Assembly (NCBI RefSeq): GCF_944801835.1
Contig: NZ_CALYLN010000002.1
Coordinates: 248,001-312,000 of the forward strand
Direction: 5' to 3'
Length of the DNA stretch: 64,000 nt
Source: Bartonella sp. B1099
Lineage (GTDB): Bacteria; Pseudomonadota; Alphaproteobacteria; Rhizobiales; Rhizobiaceae
The notes beneath the pieces are model-generated. The model ran no database searches and was not told the origin of the DNA. It saw only the letters and a program-made list of their open reading frames with translations. Made by a program: the position numbers and the translations under genes. Shown in pieces: positions 25,363 through 35,482 of this stretch. The first letter of the stretch is position 1; every line of letters begins with the position of its first letter.

Positions 25363-26754
25363 TTAATTCTCTATTTTCTTCCCATTTTCATATATATAAC
25401 TTGGTTTATACATCGTTACTAATTCTTCTGCCATCGTTGGATGCACCGCCATCGTTTCATCAAAAATATCCTTCGTCAGCTTACCCTTGAGAGATATTCC
25501 AATAAGTTGTGCCATCTCACCAGCGTTTTCTCCTAAAATATGAGCGCCGACAACAATACGGCTTTCACCATCAACAATGAGCTTCATAAACATTTTCTCT
25601 AAGCTACCGGAGAGAATATTACGCATAGGACGAAAAACTGTACGATAAATTTCAAGACGCTTATAACGCTGTATCGCCTCTTCTTCTGAAAGACCTACCG
25701 TTCCAATCTCAGGCTGTGAAAAAACGGCTGTTGTAATTAAATCATAATGAGGTTTTGTGGGAATATTTTCAAATGCTGTCTTAACGAAACACATTGCATC
25801 ATGGATCGCAACAGGTGTTAATTGAATATGACCCGTTACATCTCCTACAGCCCAAATATGAGGGATATTTGTGGTCATTGTATCATCAACAATAACACCA
25901 CCAAACGCATTAACTTCTATACCTGCCCTTTCAAGTCCTAAACCCACTGTATTGGGCATACGCCCTGTGGCTAACATAACTTGATCCGTGTTAATCATTT
26001 GCCCATTTGATAAAAGAACATTATAGCAATTTTCTGCCGCCTGCACTTTAGAAATTGTTACTCCATAGAGAATAGAAATCCCTTTTTCAATCATTGCATC
26101 ATTAAGCAATTGTCGCAAATCGTGATCAAAATCACGAAGAATTAAATCACCACGATGAAGGAGTGTCGTTTTTACACCTAACTCATGAAAAATATTAGCA
26201 AATTCAACACCAATATACCCTCCACCAACAATGACTATTGATTTTGGGAGTTCATCAAGATCAAAAATCTCATTAGAAGTCAGACAAAAATCGGCGCCTT
26301 CTATGGTCGTATTTGGTGCAACTTTTGCCCCCGTTGCAATCAAAATTTTTTCCGCAGTTACCCGCTCACCCGTAGTAGAAAGCTCTAATGTGTGATCATT
26401 GATAAAAGTAGCACGACTTTCATAAATATGCACATTGTTATTCTCTAACCCCTGACGATACAGCCCTTCTAATCTTGATATTTCTTTATTTTTGGCTGCA
26501 ACCAACTTTTTCCAGCTAAAAATTGGATCTGCATATTCCCACCCAAAACCCACGCTTTTCTTAAATTCTTTTGCATATTGTGAAGCATAAACATAAAGCT
26601 TTTTGGGAACACAACCACGAATAACACAAGTCCCCCCTATACGGTATTCTTCTGCTATAGCGACACGCTTACCAAGACCTCCAGCAAGCCTTGCTGCACG
26701 CACCCCACCAGAACCACTTCCAATAACAAATAAATCAAAATCAAAAGAGCCCAC
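25363..26754 (-). CDS. gor: Glutathione reductase
   Basis: 463 residues from a GTG start preceded by AGAAGGAATA. It is a flavin disulfide reductase: FDLFVIGSGSGGVRAARLA (FAD), GGTCVIRGCVPKKLYVYASQYA with the redox CxxxxC near residues 43-48, IVIVGGGYIGVEFANIFHELGVKTTLLHRG (NADPH), HIWAVGDVTGHIQLTPVAIHDA and the C-terminal MAVHPTMAEELVTMY active-site His. It keeps glutathione reduced in the cytosol. The VIRGCVPKK motif separates it from dihydrolipoamide dehydrogenases, which usually show a different spacing and C-terminus. Confidence 0.92.
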   Translation of the reverse strand: MGSFDFDLFVIGSGSGGVRAARLAGGLGKRVAIAEEYRIGGTCVIRGCVPKKLYVYASQYAKEFKKSVGFGWEYADPIFSWKKLVAAKNKEISRLEGLYRQGLENNNVHIYESRATFINDHTLELSTTGERVTAEKILIATGAKVAPNTTIEGADFCLTSNEIFDLDELPKSIVIVGGGYIGVEFANIFHELGVKTTLLHRGDLILRDFDHDLRQLLNDAMIEKGISILYGVTISKVQAAENCYNVLLSNGQMINTDQVMLATGRMPNTVGLGLERAGIEVNAFGGVIVDDTMTTNIPHIWAVGDVTGHIQLTPVAIHDAMCFVKTAFENIPTKPHYDLITTAVFSQPEIGTVGLSEEEAIQRYKRLEIYRTVFRPMRNILSGSLEKMFMKLIVDGESRIVVGAHILGENAGEMAQLIGISLKGKLTKDIFDETMAVHPTMAEELVTMYKPSYIYENGKKIEN

Positions 26755-26885
26755 AAACTATTCCTTCTCATATATTTGCAACGATAGGCTAAAGTCATTT
26801 ATTATTAAATGAAAGTCTTTTTTCTTTTAAAAGAATATTTTTCTATAAAGCAATAGTCTAAAAGGACAGACTCTTAATAAAATAT

Positions 26886-26908
26886 TAAAAACGGCGGGAA
26901 AACCGCCG
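26886..26908 (-). terminator. Rho-independent terminator of the DUF2059 gene
   Basis: CGGCGG (26892-26897) and CCGCCG (26903-26908) enclose a five-base loop. On the minus strand the stem is followed by TTTTT. It lies 48 bases past the stop of the DUF2059 gene; the plus-strand TTTT is weaker. Confidence 0.8.
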
Positions 26909-26956
26909 CTTTTAAAAAATCAGAAATTGCTGATTGCTGTCATGATATCAATCAAG

Positions 26957-27514
26957 TTATTTTTTATTCTCTTGAGCTTTTGATTTTGTAGGCATCGTAG
27001 AATTATTCAAATTAAGTGTCTCAGACATTTCTTTTTTCACATTTTCTACAAGATCCTGCATAAGAGTAGAACGCCATACATCAAATGCAGAATAGGAATC
27101 ACGTGCAATATTAGGAACTTCTGTCAAAAACTTTTTACCGGTATCAGAATTATAAAATGCTGTGATTGCATCAAGCTCTTTTTGCGTAAAATATTTTGCA
27201 TACACATGAGCAATCTCTTTTTCCAGATCAGAGCGCCTTTTAACTAAAGCAAGCGCCTGCTTATCAACGATATCAGAAATAGCTGTTGCCAAATTCGGAT
27301 CATCACTGATCAGTTCATTTTTGAAATCATGGACTGCATTTGGTAAAAAACTATCAAATTGATCCGTTGCATGAATGGCCCTAATCGCCTTTCGGGCTGA
27401 ATCTAAATGTTGATCACTCACACCTTGTGCATAAACCATTCCAATATTCACAAAAAAAATGGCAATTGCACCAAAATATACAAAAAAACGCTGAAAAGAA
27501 AATGTTATCCTCAT
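26957..27514 (-). CDS. DUF2059 periplasmic or exported protein
   Basis: A 185-residue protein with an N-terminal signal peptide (FFVYFGAIAIFFVNIGMVYAQG, cleavage near residue 30). The DUF2059 domain follows: SARKAIRAIHATDQFDSFLP, then EKEIAHVYAKYFTQKELDAITAFYNSDTGKKFLTEVP near residues 100-140, which contains the family core FxxxELxxxxxFYxSxxGKK. Its role is unknown; the family is common in alphaproteobacterial envelopes. A good terminator follows, so it is probably a single-gene unit. The tail is lysine-rich (PTKSKAQENKK). Confidence 0.85.
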   Translation of the reverse strand: MRITFSFQRFFVYFGAIAIFFVNIGMVYAQGVSDQHLDSARKAIRAIHATDQFDSFLPNAVHDFKNELISDDPNLATAISDIVDKQALALVKRRSDLEKEIAHVYAKYFTQKELDAITAFYNSDTGKKFLTEVPNIARDSYSAFDVWRSTLMQDLVENVKKEMSETLNLNNSTMPTKSKAQENKK

Positions 27515-27612
27515 TTAATGATTACCCCAATCGCTAATTATAATTTAAAATTTGTTATTCTACTCAAAATCTTTTTTTATTGTGCTAACATATCATCATG
27601 TAAATGTCTTTT

Positions 27613-28317
27613 CTAAAAATCAAATGGTTCTAAAACTTTTATTTGACCATCCGCCATAGCGACAATTGCACGTGAAGCCAACCCCAAAAAAAGACCATGC
27701 TCAACAACGCCAGGAATGGCAAGAAGCGCATCCGATAATAATTTGGGCTGCAAAATGCATCCCCAAAATGCATCAAGAATAAAATGACCACCATCTGTTT
27801 TAAAAGGATTTTTTCCATTCATTCGCAATGCAATTTCTCCAGAAAGTCCTAAATCATCCGCGACTTTTTCGATGGCTTTGCGTGTTGTATGGATACCAAA
27901 TGGATTCACTTCAATCGGTAGTGCAAAAGCACCAAGTCTTTTGACCATCTTTGTTTCATCAGCAATGACAAGCATTGCACGAGATGCCGATGCGACAATT
28001 TTTTCATATAACAATGCTCCCCCTCCCCCTTTAATGAGCATCATTTCAGGACCAATTTCATCTGCTCCATCAATATCCAGATCCAGTTCAGGGATCTGTT
28101 CTAAAGTGCTAACAGGCACCCCAAACTTATGACAGAGTTGTTCAGAATATCGTGAAGTCGCAACACCGGTCACACGCAGACCATCCGCAACACGCTCACC
28201 AAGAAGACGAATGAATTCATTAACAGTTGAACCAGATCCGATACCAAGCCGCATATCATCTTCAATAAATTCAAGCGCTTTAACAGCGGCCCTTTTTTTT
28301 AACTGCTGAACATCCAT
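27613..28317 (-). CDS. rpiA: Ribose-5-phosphate isomerase A
   Basis: 234 residues. Signatures are [30 protein letters not shown] near residues 12-40 (GxGxGST), [43 protein letters not shown] near residues 78-110 (the catalytic Asp region and GGGGAL), and [11 protein letters not shown]. It interconverts ribose-5-phosphate and ribulose-5-phosphate in the non-oxidative pentose phosphate pathway. AAGG precedes the ATG. It lies downstream of comEC but separated by 337 bases, so it probably has its own promoter. Confidence 0.93.
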   Translation of the reverse strand: MDVQQLKKRAAVKALEFIEDDMRLGIGSGSTVNEFIRLLGERVADGLRVTGVATSRYSEQLCHKFGVPVSTLEQIPELDLDIDGADEIGPEMMLIKGGGGALLYEKIVASASRAMLVIADETKMVKRLGAFALPIEVNPFGIHTTRKAIEKVADDLGLSGEIALRMNGKNPFKTDGGHFILDAFWGCILQPKLLSDALLAIPGVVEHGLFLGLASRAIVAMADGQIKVLEPFDF

Positions 28318-28654
28318 GAATGACTTTACCTTTTATCCGCAAACAACATTTATCACCACTCTTGCCACCAATAACAATGATAATAAAAGGCAGCCTCTTA
28401 AACTCAATCTATCTAAACTTAACCGTCATCTTTTTCTTGAAGAGATGTTACCCGTTATAGAAATATATGATAAGAATAAAATAGGATAATCAACAATTAT
28501 CTTTTTTATTTCTTCGAGAAAATTTGTTGGTATTTTCCTTATTCACAATGCAATTGATAAACTGATCAATTTAAAAAACGCAAAAATATACCAGAAAAAT
28601 CTTCTGTTATTTTTTGTTTTGTCAAGTGTCCAGATATGAAAAAAATGCGATAAA
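28318..28654. other. Intergenic region between comEC and rpiA
   Basis: 337 bases of very AT-rich sequence without a credible gene. It should contain the rpiA promoter on the minus strand and the comEC transcript end, but I see no clear hairpin with a T run and no recognisable -35/-10 pair. Confidence 0.4.
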
Positions 28655-30931
28655 TCATGGGATTTTTTGTGAATGCTGTCTGTGCATATTCCACGGTCTA
28701 TGAAACCCTAGCGAAGACCAAATAATATCCCCGCCTTTAGTCACCATAACGCTTCCTCGTGATAATACTTGTTGAGGCGTAAAGATTATTTTTGCCTTCT
28801 TGTGACATATTGGATCCTGCATTACAAATGTCTGAATGAGGATATCTGCCTCTATACAGTGATCTATTTTTTCACGTAAAATGATAATTTTTAATCCATT
28901 CTCTAATAAGGATGTGCATATATAATGATCACAAATAAATTGTCCATGAAACGAAGGACCATACTTTGTTGGTTTAATTGTTTCATTTAAATGAAATGAC
29001 TTTTTCCAGATGGATGTCGTGAACTTAGAATGATGATAACGATCAATATATAATTTTTTATCCTGGATAACACCCACGAGGCGCATATTATCTGCTATAA
29101 TCAATTGTATAGGTGAATGCATTATACAAATAGAAATACCAGCTACAATAAAAAGATTAAAAAATAGCCTGATGGGTGTTCTGCAAAAAGTCAGTCCAAC
29201 CAGGCCTATGCTCAATAAAACTAACGCAGACAACGGCATAAAACCAGGATTTAAATCAGGAGAAATAGTCTTGACAGCGTGTGCAATCTTTATCACAAGA
29301 TCAACACCAAATCCCATAATTTGAAGAGGAAGCCATTCGAATCCTCCTAACATTGCAAGAACTGCGATTAATCCGAAAGGGATAACCAAAATTGAGATGA
29401 TAGGCAAAGCAAAAGCATTACTGATAATGCTTAAAGATGCCATATTAGAAAAATGATAAGCAGCATAAATTCCACTTGCACTCCCTGCTATAAGCGAAGA
29501 TGCACATGTTGAAAATATTGATATAAAAGCGAATTTTATCACTCTTTCTCCAACATAAGAGGAGGTTGTTTTTCTTGTACGAAAAAGTGACCTTCTGCTC
29601 CACCAATCAAAAAAAGCAATCAAAGCAGCCGTCGCAGAAAAAGACATTTGAAAGCTAGGACCTAATATTTCATGGGGTCTAATCGCTAGAGTTATCAACC
29701 CCGCAATAGAAAAATTACGCATTGTGATAGCTAAGCGATTACACAATATAGCAACCAACATGACAGCAATCATCACAAAACTTCTTTGTGCTGATATTGC
29801 TAAGCCCGACAAGAGTAAATAAAAAGCTGTTATCATAAATGCAACGATAGCAGCCAATTTTTTACTGGAATAATAGGAAGAAAAAACTGGAAAAAATGCT
29901 AAAAAGCTACGGATACTCAAAAGAACTAAGCCGCTCAATAGGGACATATGTAAACCTGATATGGATAAAATATGGGCTAATCCAGCCACACGCAGTGCTT
30001 CATTTGTCTCATTTGAAATACCAGCACGCTGTCCTGTTATGAGAGCTGCCGCAACACTTCCCTTTTCTCCTTCAAGGGCTAGACGGATTCTTTGTGTCAT
30101 CTTCATGCGTAAATTTTCAATTTTCTGTAGAACGATAGCGAATATTCCATCAGACTGCGAAATGGATATTTTTCTTGGTTTTCCTAAATAAACGCCTTGC
30201 GCCCCAATTCCTTTAAAATAATTATGAAAACTAAAATCGTAACCTCCTGGACGCACCTGTCCAGAGAATGCACGAAGCTTAACCTTCCCATACAGTCCAT
30301 CACCAATTACTAATCCAGATGGCAAATATCTTGCCGATAAACGAACACGATGAGGACTATGGTGTAATATGGGCTTTTCTGTACTCAAAACATCTAAAAT
30401 TAAACGAAATCCCCCTTTGGTAACTGACTCAACGGAAACAATTCTTCCCGTCAATGTGGTGACAATGTCACTGCTTAACATGGGTGTTGCAATACGCCAT
30501 GTTTCTATTTTTGCCGCCAAAGCTCCCAATACAATACAAAACAAAAATCCCACGAGAATCCATATTTTTCGATAAAAATGCGCAATATAGAATATTCCCA
30601 AAAAGATGCTAACCAATACCCCCAATTGTTCCCAACTTGGCTCCTGTTCTAAATGAAAATAAAAAATGATTCCTAGAGAAAAAAAGACTAAAATCAGCGA
30701 AAAAAGGATACCAAAAGAAACTTCTTTATCGATACAATCCGCTAACCATTTTCTAATAACGATGATTGCTTCTTTTAAGAGCGTCAATAAAAAAAGATTT
30801 TGTTGGTTATAACTGCCATTCTTTGCATCATCACAGCTAGAAAAAACACCCTGCCCTATTTGACATGTGTTTTTTCTTTCTATAACAGATTTTGCGGATA
30901 AACCCTTTTTAACTTTACTTTGATTAAACAT
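28655..30931 (-). CDS. comEC: ComEC/Rec2-family DNA uptake channel protein
   Basis: A 758-residue multi-pass membrane protein. An OB-like N-terminal exported region spans about residues 130-250 (LTGRIVSVESVTKGGFRLILDV). The competence domain follows, with AHILSISGLHMSLLSGLVLLSI near 325, LLLSGLAISAQRSFVMIAVML near 380 and FSATAALIAFFDWW near 435. The C-terminal part does not show a convincing metallo-beta-lactamase motif, so this is the form lacking a clear nuclease domain. It would move single-stranded DNA across the inner membrane. The neighbouring gltX-gltA order is conserved in many alphaproteobacteria. GGGGGG precedes the ATG. Confidence 0.88.
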   Translation of the reverse strand: MFNQSKVKKGLSAKSVIERKNTCQIGQGVFSSCDDAKNGSYNQQNLFLLTLLKEAIIVIRKWLADCIDKEVSFGILFSLILVFFSLGIIFYFHLEQEPSWEQLGVLVSIFLGIFYIAHFYRKIWILVGFLFCIVLGALAAKIETWRIATPMLSSDIVTTLTGRIVSVESVTKGGFRLILDVLSTEKPILHHSPHRVRLSARYLPSGLVIGDGLYGKVKLRAFSGQVRPGGYDFSFHNYFKGIGAQGVYLGKPRKISISQSDGIFAIVLQKIENLRMKMTQRIRLALEGEKGSVAAALITGQRAGISNETNEALRVAGLAHILSISGLHMSLLSGLVLLSIRSFLAFFPVFSSYYSSKKLAAIVAFMITAFYLLLSGLAISAQRSFVMIAVMLVAILCNRLAITMRNFSIAGLITLAIRPHEILGPSFQMSFSATAALIAFFDWWSRRSLFRTRKTTSSYVGERVIKFAFISIFSTCASSLIAGSASGIYAAYHFSNMASLSIISNAFALPIISILVIPFGLIAVLAMLGGFEWLPLQIMGFGVDLVIKIAHAVKTISPDLNPGFMPLSALVLLSIGLVGLTFCRTPIRLFFNLFIVAGISICIMHSPIQLIIADNMRLVGVIQDKKLYIDRYHHSKFTTSIWKKSFHLNETIKPTKYGPSFHGQFICDHYICTSLLENGLKIIILREKIDHCIEADILIQTFVMQDPICHKKAKIIFTPQQVLSRGSVMVTKGGDIIWSSLGFHRPWNMHRQHSQKIP

Positions 30932-31041
30932 CCGCCCCCCATTTTACTCGCAATGCGGCTATTGCACACCCCGTCACCTATGCTAACATAACCTTTCTAT
31001 AAAGTTCCATATGTAATATCTCAATTTAAAGGAAAATATTC

Positions 31042-32472
31042 GTGTCTGTTATTACTCGCTTTGCCCCCTCTCCCACAGGATTCCTTCATATTGGTGGGGC
31101 TCGTACTGCTCTTTTTAATTGGCTTTATGCAAAACATACCGGTGGAAAAATGCTTCTACGCATTGAAGATACAGACCGAGAACGCTCAACAGAGGCAGCT
31201 GTAAAAGCCATTATAGATGGCTTACACTGGATGGGGCTTAGTTATGATGGTTCCCCTATTTCACAATTTAAACGTGCAGAACGTCACCGCCAAATCGCCG
31301 AACAGTTGGTCAAAAATGGCAAAGCATATTATTGTTATGCCTCACCTGAAGAGTTAGCTGAAATGCGTGAAAAAGCCCGTACAGAAGGACGCCCTCCTCG
31401 TTATGATGGACGTTGGCGTAACCGAGACATTTCTGAAGCGCCTCAAGATGTCAAACCTGTTATTCGCATCAAAGCCCCTGAAGATGGAGAAACGATTGTA
31501 CACGACCGTGTTCAAGGTGATGTTCGTTTTCCTAATAAAGATTTAGATGACTTTATTATTTTGCGTTCTGATGGTTCGCCTACCTATATGCATGCTGTTG
31601 TCGTTGATGATCACGATATGGGTGTCACACATATCATACGAGGTGATGATCATCTGACCAATGCAGCCCGACAAACGATCATCTTTAAAGCTATGGGTTG
31701 GGATATTCCTGTTATGGCCCATATTCCTCTTATCCATGGTGAAAATGGTGCAAAATTATCAAAGCGGCATGGTGCGCTCGGTGTTGATGCTTATCGAACA
31801 ATGGGATACCTTCCTGCTGCTTTGCGCAATTACCTTGTCCGTTTAGGATGGAGCCATGGTGATGACGAACTCATGTCACTTAAAGATATGATTTCTTGGT
31901 TTGATATTGAAGATATTAACAAAAGCGCTGCTCGTTTCGACCTTAAAAAGCTTGATTCCATCAACGGACATTATATGCGCATGAGCAATGATCAAGAACT
32001 TTTTGATGCTGCTCTTGATATTCTACCAGAAACCGATGGGGGAGCACAAATCATTAAAAGACTTGATGAACAACGTCGTGTTCAATTTTTCAAAGCAATC
32101 CCACATTTGAAAGAGCGTTCAAAAACACTGTGCGAACTGATTGACAATGCCTCATTCATTTTTACGCAAAGACCATTACAGCTTAATGAAAAGGCACAGA
32201 CGCTTTTGGATAAAAATGGACAAACCATTTTAAACGATCTTTATCTTGCCCTGAAAGCTTGTCCCTCTTGGGATACAAAAGCCCTTGATGAAACTCTTCG
32301 CTCTTATATCCAAACACAGAATCTCAAATTTGGATCGATTGCTCAGCCACTTCGTGCAGCTCTTACAGGGTGTACCACATCGCCAGGTGTTTTGGATGTT
32401 CTGACTTTATTGGGACGCGATGAATCTCTTCACCGCATCAATGATCAGCTTATCACAACAATAGGTTCATAA
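31042..32472 (+). CDS. gltX: Glutamyl-tRNA synthetase, second copy
   Basis: 476 residues from a GTG with AAGGAAAA upstream. Class I motifs: [27 protein letters not shown] (HIGH), [45 protein letters not shown] and [24 protein letters not shown] (KMSKS as KLSKR). This copy carries the regular bacterial GluRS sequence. The gene starts just beyond the divergent comEC and precedes gltA. Together with the copy at 20742 it fits the two-GluRS arrangement seen where Gln-tRNA-Gln is made by transamidation. Charging specificity is not decided by sequence here. Confidence 0.93.
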   Translation: MSVITRFAPSPTGFLHIGGARTALFNWLYAKHTGGKMLLRIEDTDRERSTEAAVKAIIDGLHWMGLSYDGSPISQFKRAERHRQIAEQLVKNGKAYYCYASPEELAEMREKARTEGRPPRYDGRWRNRDISEAPQDVKPVIRIKAPEDGETIVHDRVQGDVRFPNKDLDDFIILRSDGSPTYMHAVVVDDHDMGVTHIIRGDDHLTNAARQTIIFKAMGWDIPVMAHIPLIHGENGAKLSKRHGALGVDAYRTMGYLPAALRNYLVRLGWSHGDDELMSLKDMISWFDIEDINKSAARFDLKKLDSINGHYMRMSNDQELFDAALDILPETDGGAQIIKRLDEQRRVQFFKAIPHLKERSKTLCELIDNASFIFTQRPLQLNEKAQTLLDKNGQTILNDLYLALKACPSWDTKALDETLRSYIQTQNLKFGSIAQPLRAALTGCTTSPGVLDVLTLLGRDESLHRINDQLITTIGS

Positions 32473-32740
32473 TGTATACTGGGATATCTCCTTACATGAG
32501 TATCTCATGTAGATACTTCAACGCAATCTAAAAAGAGTTTTTTTATTTTCTATCATTGAAATACAGTTTTTATTGAGTAATAATGATCAATAAGGAAATA
32601 TTTTGAGATTGTATGTTCTCATTTTTAGAGGCAATCTACCCTCAATAATAAGTAAGAAAAGCTTCAGTTATTATATATCTCGCACTCTCATGAAGCAGAG
32701 TCTTAATTTTTAGAAGAGAAGGATCTGAAAGGAATACCGA

Positions 32741-34036
32741 ATGTCTGAGAATAACGCACATATTATTGTGAATGATAAAAAAGTAGAACTTCCCCTGCGT
32801 AAAGGCACGAGTGGACCTGAAGTCATCGAAATTTCTTCTCTCTACAAAAAAACCAATATTTTTACTTATGACCCTGGTTTTACTTCAACGGCTTCTTGTG
32901 AATCAAAAATTACTTATATTGATGGCGATAAAGGGATATTGCTTTATCGTGGATATCCTATCGACCAATTGGCTGAAAAAGGTGATTTTCTCGAAAGTTG
33001 TTATCTTCTTCTTTATGGGGAACTCCCAACACAGCAAGAAAAAAACGACTTTGATCGATGTATCATGCAACATACAATGGTCCACGAACAGTTTTCACGC
33101 TTCTTCCACGGCTTTCGTCGTGACTCCCATCCCATGGCTGTCATGGTTGCCTGTCTTGGTGCTATGTCTGCTTTCTATCACGACTCTATTGATATTACAG
33201 ATCCTCACCAGAGAATGATTGCTTCTGTTCGTCTTATCTCAAAAGTTCCAACACTTGCTGCTATGGCCTATAAATATAGTATTGGACAAGCATTTGTTTA
33301 TCCTCGCAATGATCTTAGTTATGCTGCAAATTTCCTTCGGATGTGCTTTGCTGTTCCTTGTGAAGAATATAAAACAAATCCTGTGCTTGCTCGGGCGATG
33401 GATCAAATCTTTATCCTTCATGCCGATCATGAACAAAATGCTTCTACATCTACGGTACGTCTTGCTGGATCATCAGGGGCTAATCCGTTTGCCTGTATTG
33501 CTGCAGGTGTTGCATGCCTTTGGGGACCAGCACATGGCGGCGCCAATGAAGCATGTCTAAAAATGCTACAGGAAATCGGTTCTATTAAAAGAATTCCTGA
33601 ATTTATTGCTCGTGCAAAAGATAAAAATGATCCTTTCCGCCTTATGGGTTTTGGTCACCGAGTCTATAAAAATTATGACCCACGTGCAAAAATCATGCAA
33701 AAAACCTGTCATGAAGTTTTAAAAGAGCTCAATATTCAAGATGATCCGCTTCTTGATATTGCAATAGAACTGGAAAAAATTGCCTTAAGTGATGAATACT
33801 TTATTGAGAAAAAGCTTTATCCCAATGTTGATTTCTATTCCGGTATTACATTAAAAGCTCTAGGCTTTCCAACCGAAATGTTTACTGTTCTTTTTGCATT
33901 AGCACGCAGTGTCGGGTGGGTGGCACAGTGGAAAGAAATGATTGAAGATCCTGCACAAAAAATTGGTCGTCCTCGACAACTCTATACAGGCTATGCTATG
34001 CGTGACTATGTTCCTATAGATAAGCGTGTCAATTAA
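32741..34036 (+). CDS. gltA: Type II citrate synthase
   Basis: 431 residues catalysing oxaloacetate plus acetyl-CoA to citrate at entry to the TCA cycle. Active-site segments are [24 protein letters not shown] near residues 227-250, [15 protein letters not shown] near 262, [18 protein letters not shown] near 302-319 and PNVDFYSGI near 365 with the catalytic Asp. AAAGGAAT precedes the ATG. A hairpin follows at 34048-34077. This is the marker most used to type Bartonella, so exact sequence comparison of this gene could name the species. Confidence 0.95.
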   Translation: MSENNAHIIVNDKKVELPLRKGTSGPEVIEISSLYKKTNIFTYDPGFTSTASCESKITYIDGDKGILLYRGYPIDQLAEKGDFLESCYLLLYGELPTQQEKNDFDRCIMQHTMVHEQFSRFFHGFRRDSHPMAVMVACLGAMSAFYHDSIDITDPHQRMIASVRLISKVPTLAAMAYKYSIGQAFVYPRNDLSYAANFLRMCFAVPCEEYKTNPVLARAMDQIFILHADHEQNASTSTVRLAGSSGANPFACIAAGVACLWGPAHGGANEACLKMLQEIGSIKRIPEFIARAKDKNDPFRLMGFGHRVYKNYDPRAKIMQKTCHEVLKELNIQDDPLLDIAIELEKIALSDEYFIEKKLYPNVDFYSGITLKALGFPTEMFTVLFALARSVGWVAQWKEMIEDPAQKIGRPRQLYTGYAMRDYVPIDKRVN

Positions 34037-34047
34037 AGAAAGAAATC

Positions 34048-34077
34048 AATAAAGCTTCAGTAAACTGGAGCTTTATT
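34048..34077 (+). terminator. Probable terminator of gltA
   Basis: AATAAAGCTTCAG and CTGGAGCTTTATT form a 13-pair stem (one G-T) around TAAA, starting 12 bases after the gltA stop. A strong T run is lacking, so termination efficiency is uncertain. Confidence 0.6.
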
Positions 34078-34259
34078 GTAAATGATTAAAAACATCCTTT
34101 AAAATTTTTTACAAAGATAATTAATTTTAAACAAAACTATTATCATTCATTCCATCATTAACAAGAACTTTCCTTCTTTCCCGTACTTCTCCCCCCATAC
34201 TTGATACGAATAAATCATTTTTTTGATTGTAATCCAGCGTAATGATAGCAAAATGAAGA

Positions 34260-35105
34260 CAGATAAATTTTTACGTTGCTCCTAAAGAGCTTACAGATTA
34301 TAAAAATGCCTCATGGTTTCATATTTGTCAGCTTATTGAATAGGAGAACATAATGAAGTTATTAGCAAGAGCTCTTATAATAAGCGCAACACTGTTTACC
34401 TTATCAGCTAATTCTCAAACGCTGAAAATTGCAAGTGATGCTTCTTATCCTCCGTTTAGTTATATTGACTCAAATAATGAGCTTAAAGGGTTTGATATTG
34501 ATATATCTTATGCCCTTTGTAAAAAAATGAATGTTGAATGTACCATTGTCACGCAAGACTTCGAGGGAATGATTCCTGGCCTTCTAGCCAAGAAATATGA
34601 TGCTATTGTTTCTTCCCTTTCTCCTACAAAAGAACGCTTACAAAAAGTTGATTTTACAGATCCTTATTACAACACAGCACTGGCTGTCATTGTGACCAAA
34701 AATTCGGGGATTACAGAAATCTCAACACAAGCCTTTAGGGGTAAAAACCTTGGTGTACAATCAAATACAACACAAGCTGCCTATGCGGAGGATCATTATG
34801 CCTCTGAAGGCGTGAATATCAAACTTTATCCTACAGCAATAGAAGTGAATCGTGATCTTTTAAGCCACCGACTTGATATCATCATCTTTGATCAATTAAA
34901 GGCATTAAATTGGCTTGAGAATGAAGGAAAAGATTGCTGTCTCCTCCTAGGAACTCTGGAAGAAACAAAATTTCCTGTTGCAATTGCGCTGCGTCAAAAC
35001 AATAATGATCTTAAAAATAAGTTCAATGAAGCAATAAAAGAAATCCATTTGGATGGAACTTATGAGAAAATAATGAAAAAATATTTTACATTCGATATCA
35101 ATTAA
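34260..35105 (+). repeat. Tandem duplication unit 1 (leader plus binding-protein gene)
   Basis: The unit comprises about 93 bases of leader and a 753-base gene. It is repeated at 35483-36328 with an offset of 1223 bases. The leader shares GATAAATTTTT, GCTTACAGATTATAAAAA and the ATAGGAGA ribosome-binding sequence. Codons near the 3' end (34933-35046) are identical to the other copy. Confidence 0.85.
34353..35105 (+). CDS. Polar amino-acid ABC transporter, periplasmic binding protein 1
   Basis: A 250-residue exported protein. The signal peptide (residues 1-22, ending in NSQT) leads into the family 3 solute-binding fold: LKIASDASYPPFSYIDSNNELKGFDIDISYALCKKM, then FEGMIPGLLAKKYDAIVSSLSPTKERLQKVDFTDPYYNT, and ALAVIVTKNSG. 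The pattern resembles arginine/lysine/histidine binders (HisJ, ArtI types); Asp and Arg contacts for the ligand are present in TKERLQKVDFTDP. It feeds the permease and ATPase genes downstream. The second copy is 1223 bases later. The substrate is not fixed by sequence. Confidence 0.9.
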   Translation: MKLLARALIISATLFTLSANSQTLKIASDASYPPFSYIDSNNELKGFDIDISYALCKKMNVECTIVTQDFEGMIPGLLAKKYDAIVSSLSPTKERLQKVDFTDPYYNTALAVIVTKNSGITEISTQAFRGKNLGVQSNTTQAAYAEDHYASEGVNIKLYPTAIEVNRDLLSHRLDIIIFDQLKALNWLENEGKDCCLLLGTLEETKFPVAIALRQNNNDLKNKFNEAIKEIHLDGTYEKIMKKYFTFDIN

Positions 35106-35482
35106 ATTTGAATCTTTTGAAGAAATGTCTTTTAACTTTTTGTTGGGCATGAAAAAATAGGTGGAAATTCAGCATTTTCATAAGAAGAATTTACATCTAT
35201 CAAAAAAATTAATTTTTTAATTGTTTCTTGATAGTTAAATGTTTATGGAATCCAATGACAACAATGAGATTGTATTTTTATCTTATCTAAATCTAATTTT
35301 ATGTACAAATTGAAGAGCTTATTTTTAAAGAAAAGCCTTCAGTTTTTACTTATGAAATGATGTAAACATATCATTTCAATGGAAATTAAGCATCATACAA
35401 CGATGAGATATTTATTCTTCTCTCAATTAATGAAAAAGATAATTTTTTGATAATAATGTCCAGCATCACAATCTAAAATAAA
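35106..35482. other. Spacer between the two duplicated units
   Basis: About 380 bases of AT-rich sequence with no gene. I see no terminator with a T run. It may contain a promoter for the second copy, but the leader shared with copy 1 suggests that regulation travelled with the unit. Confidence 0.4.
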
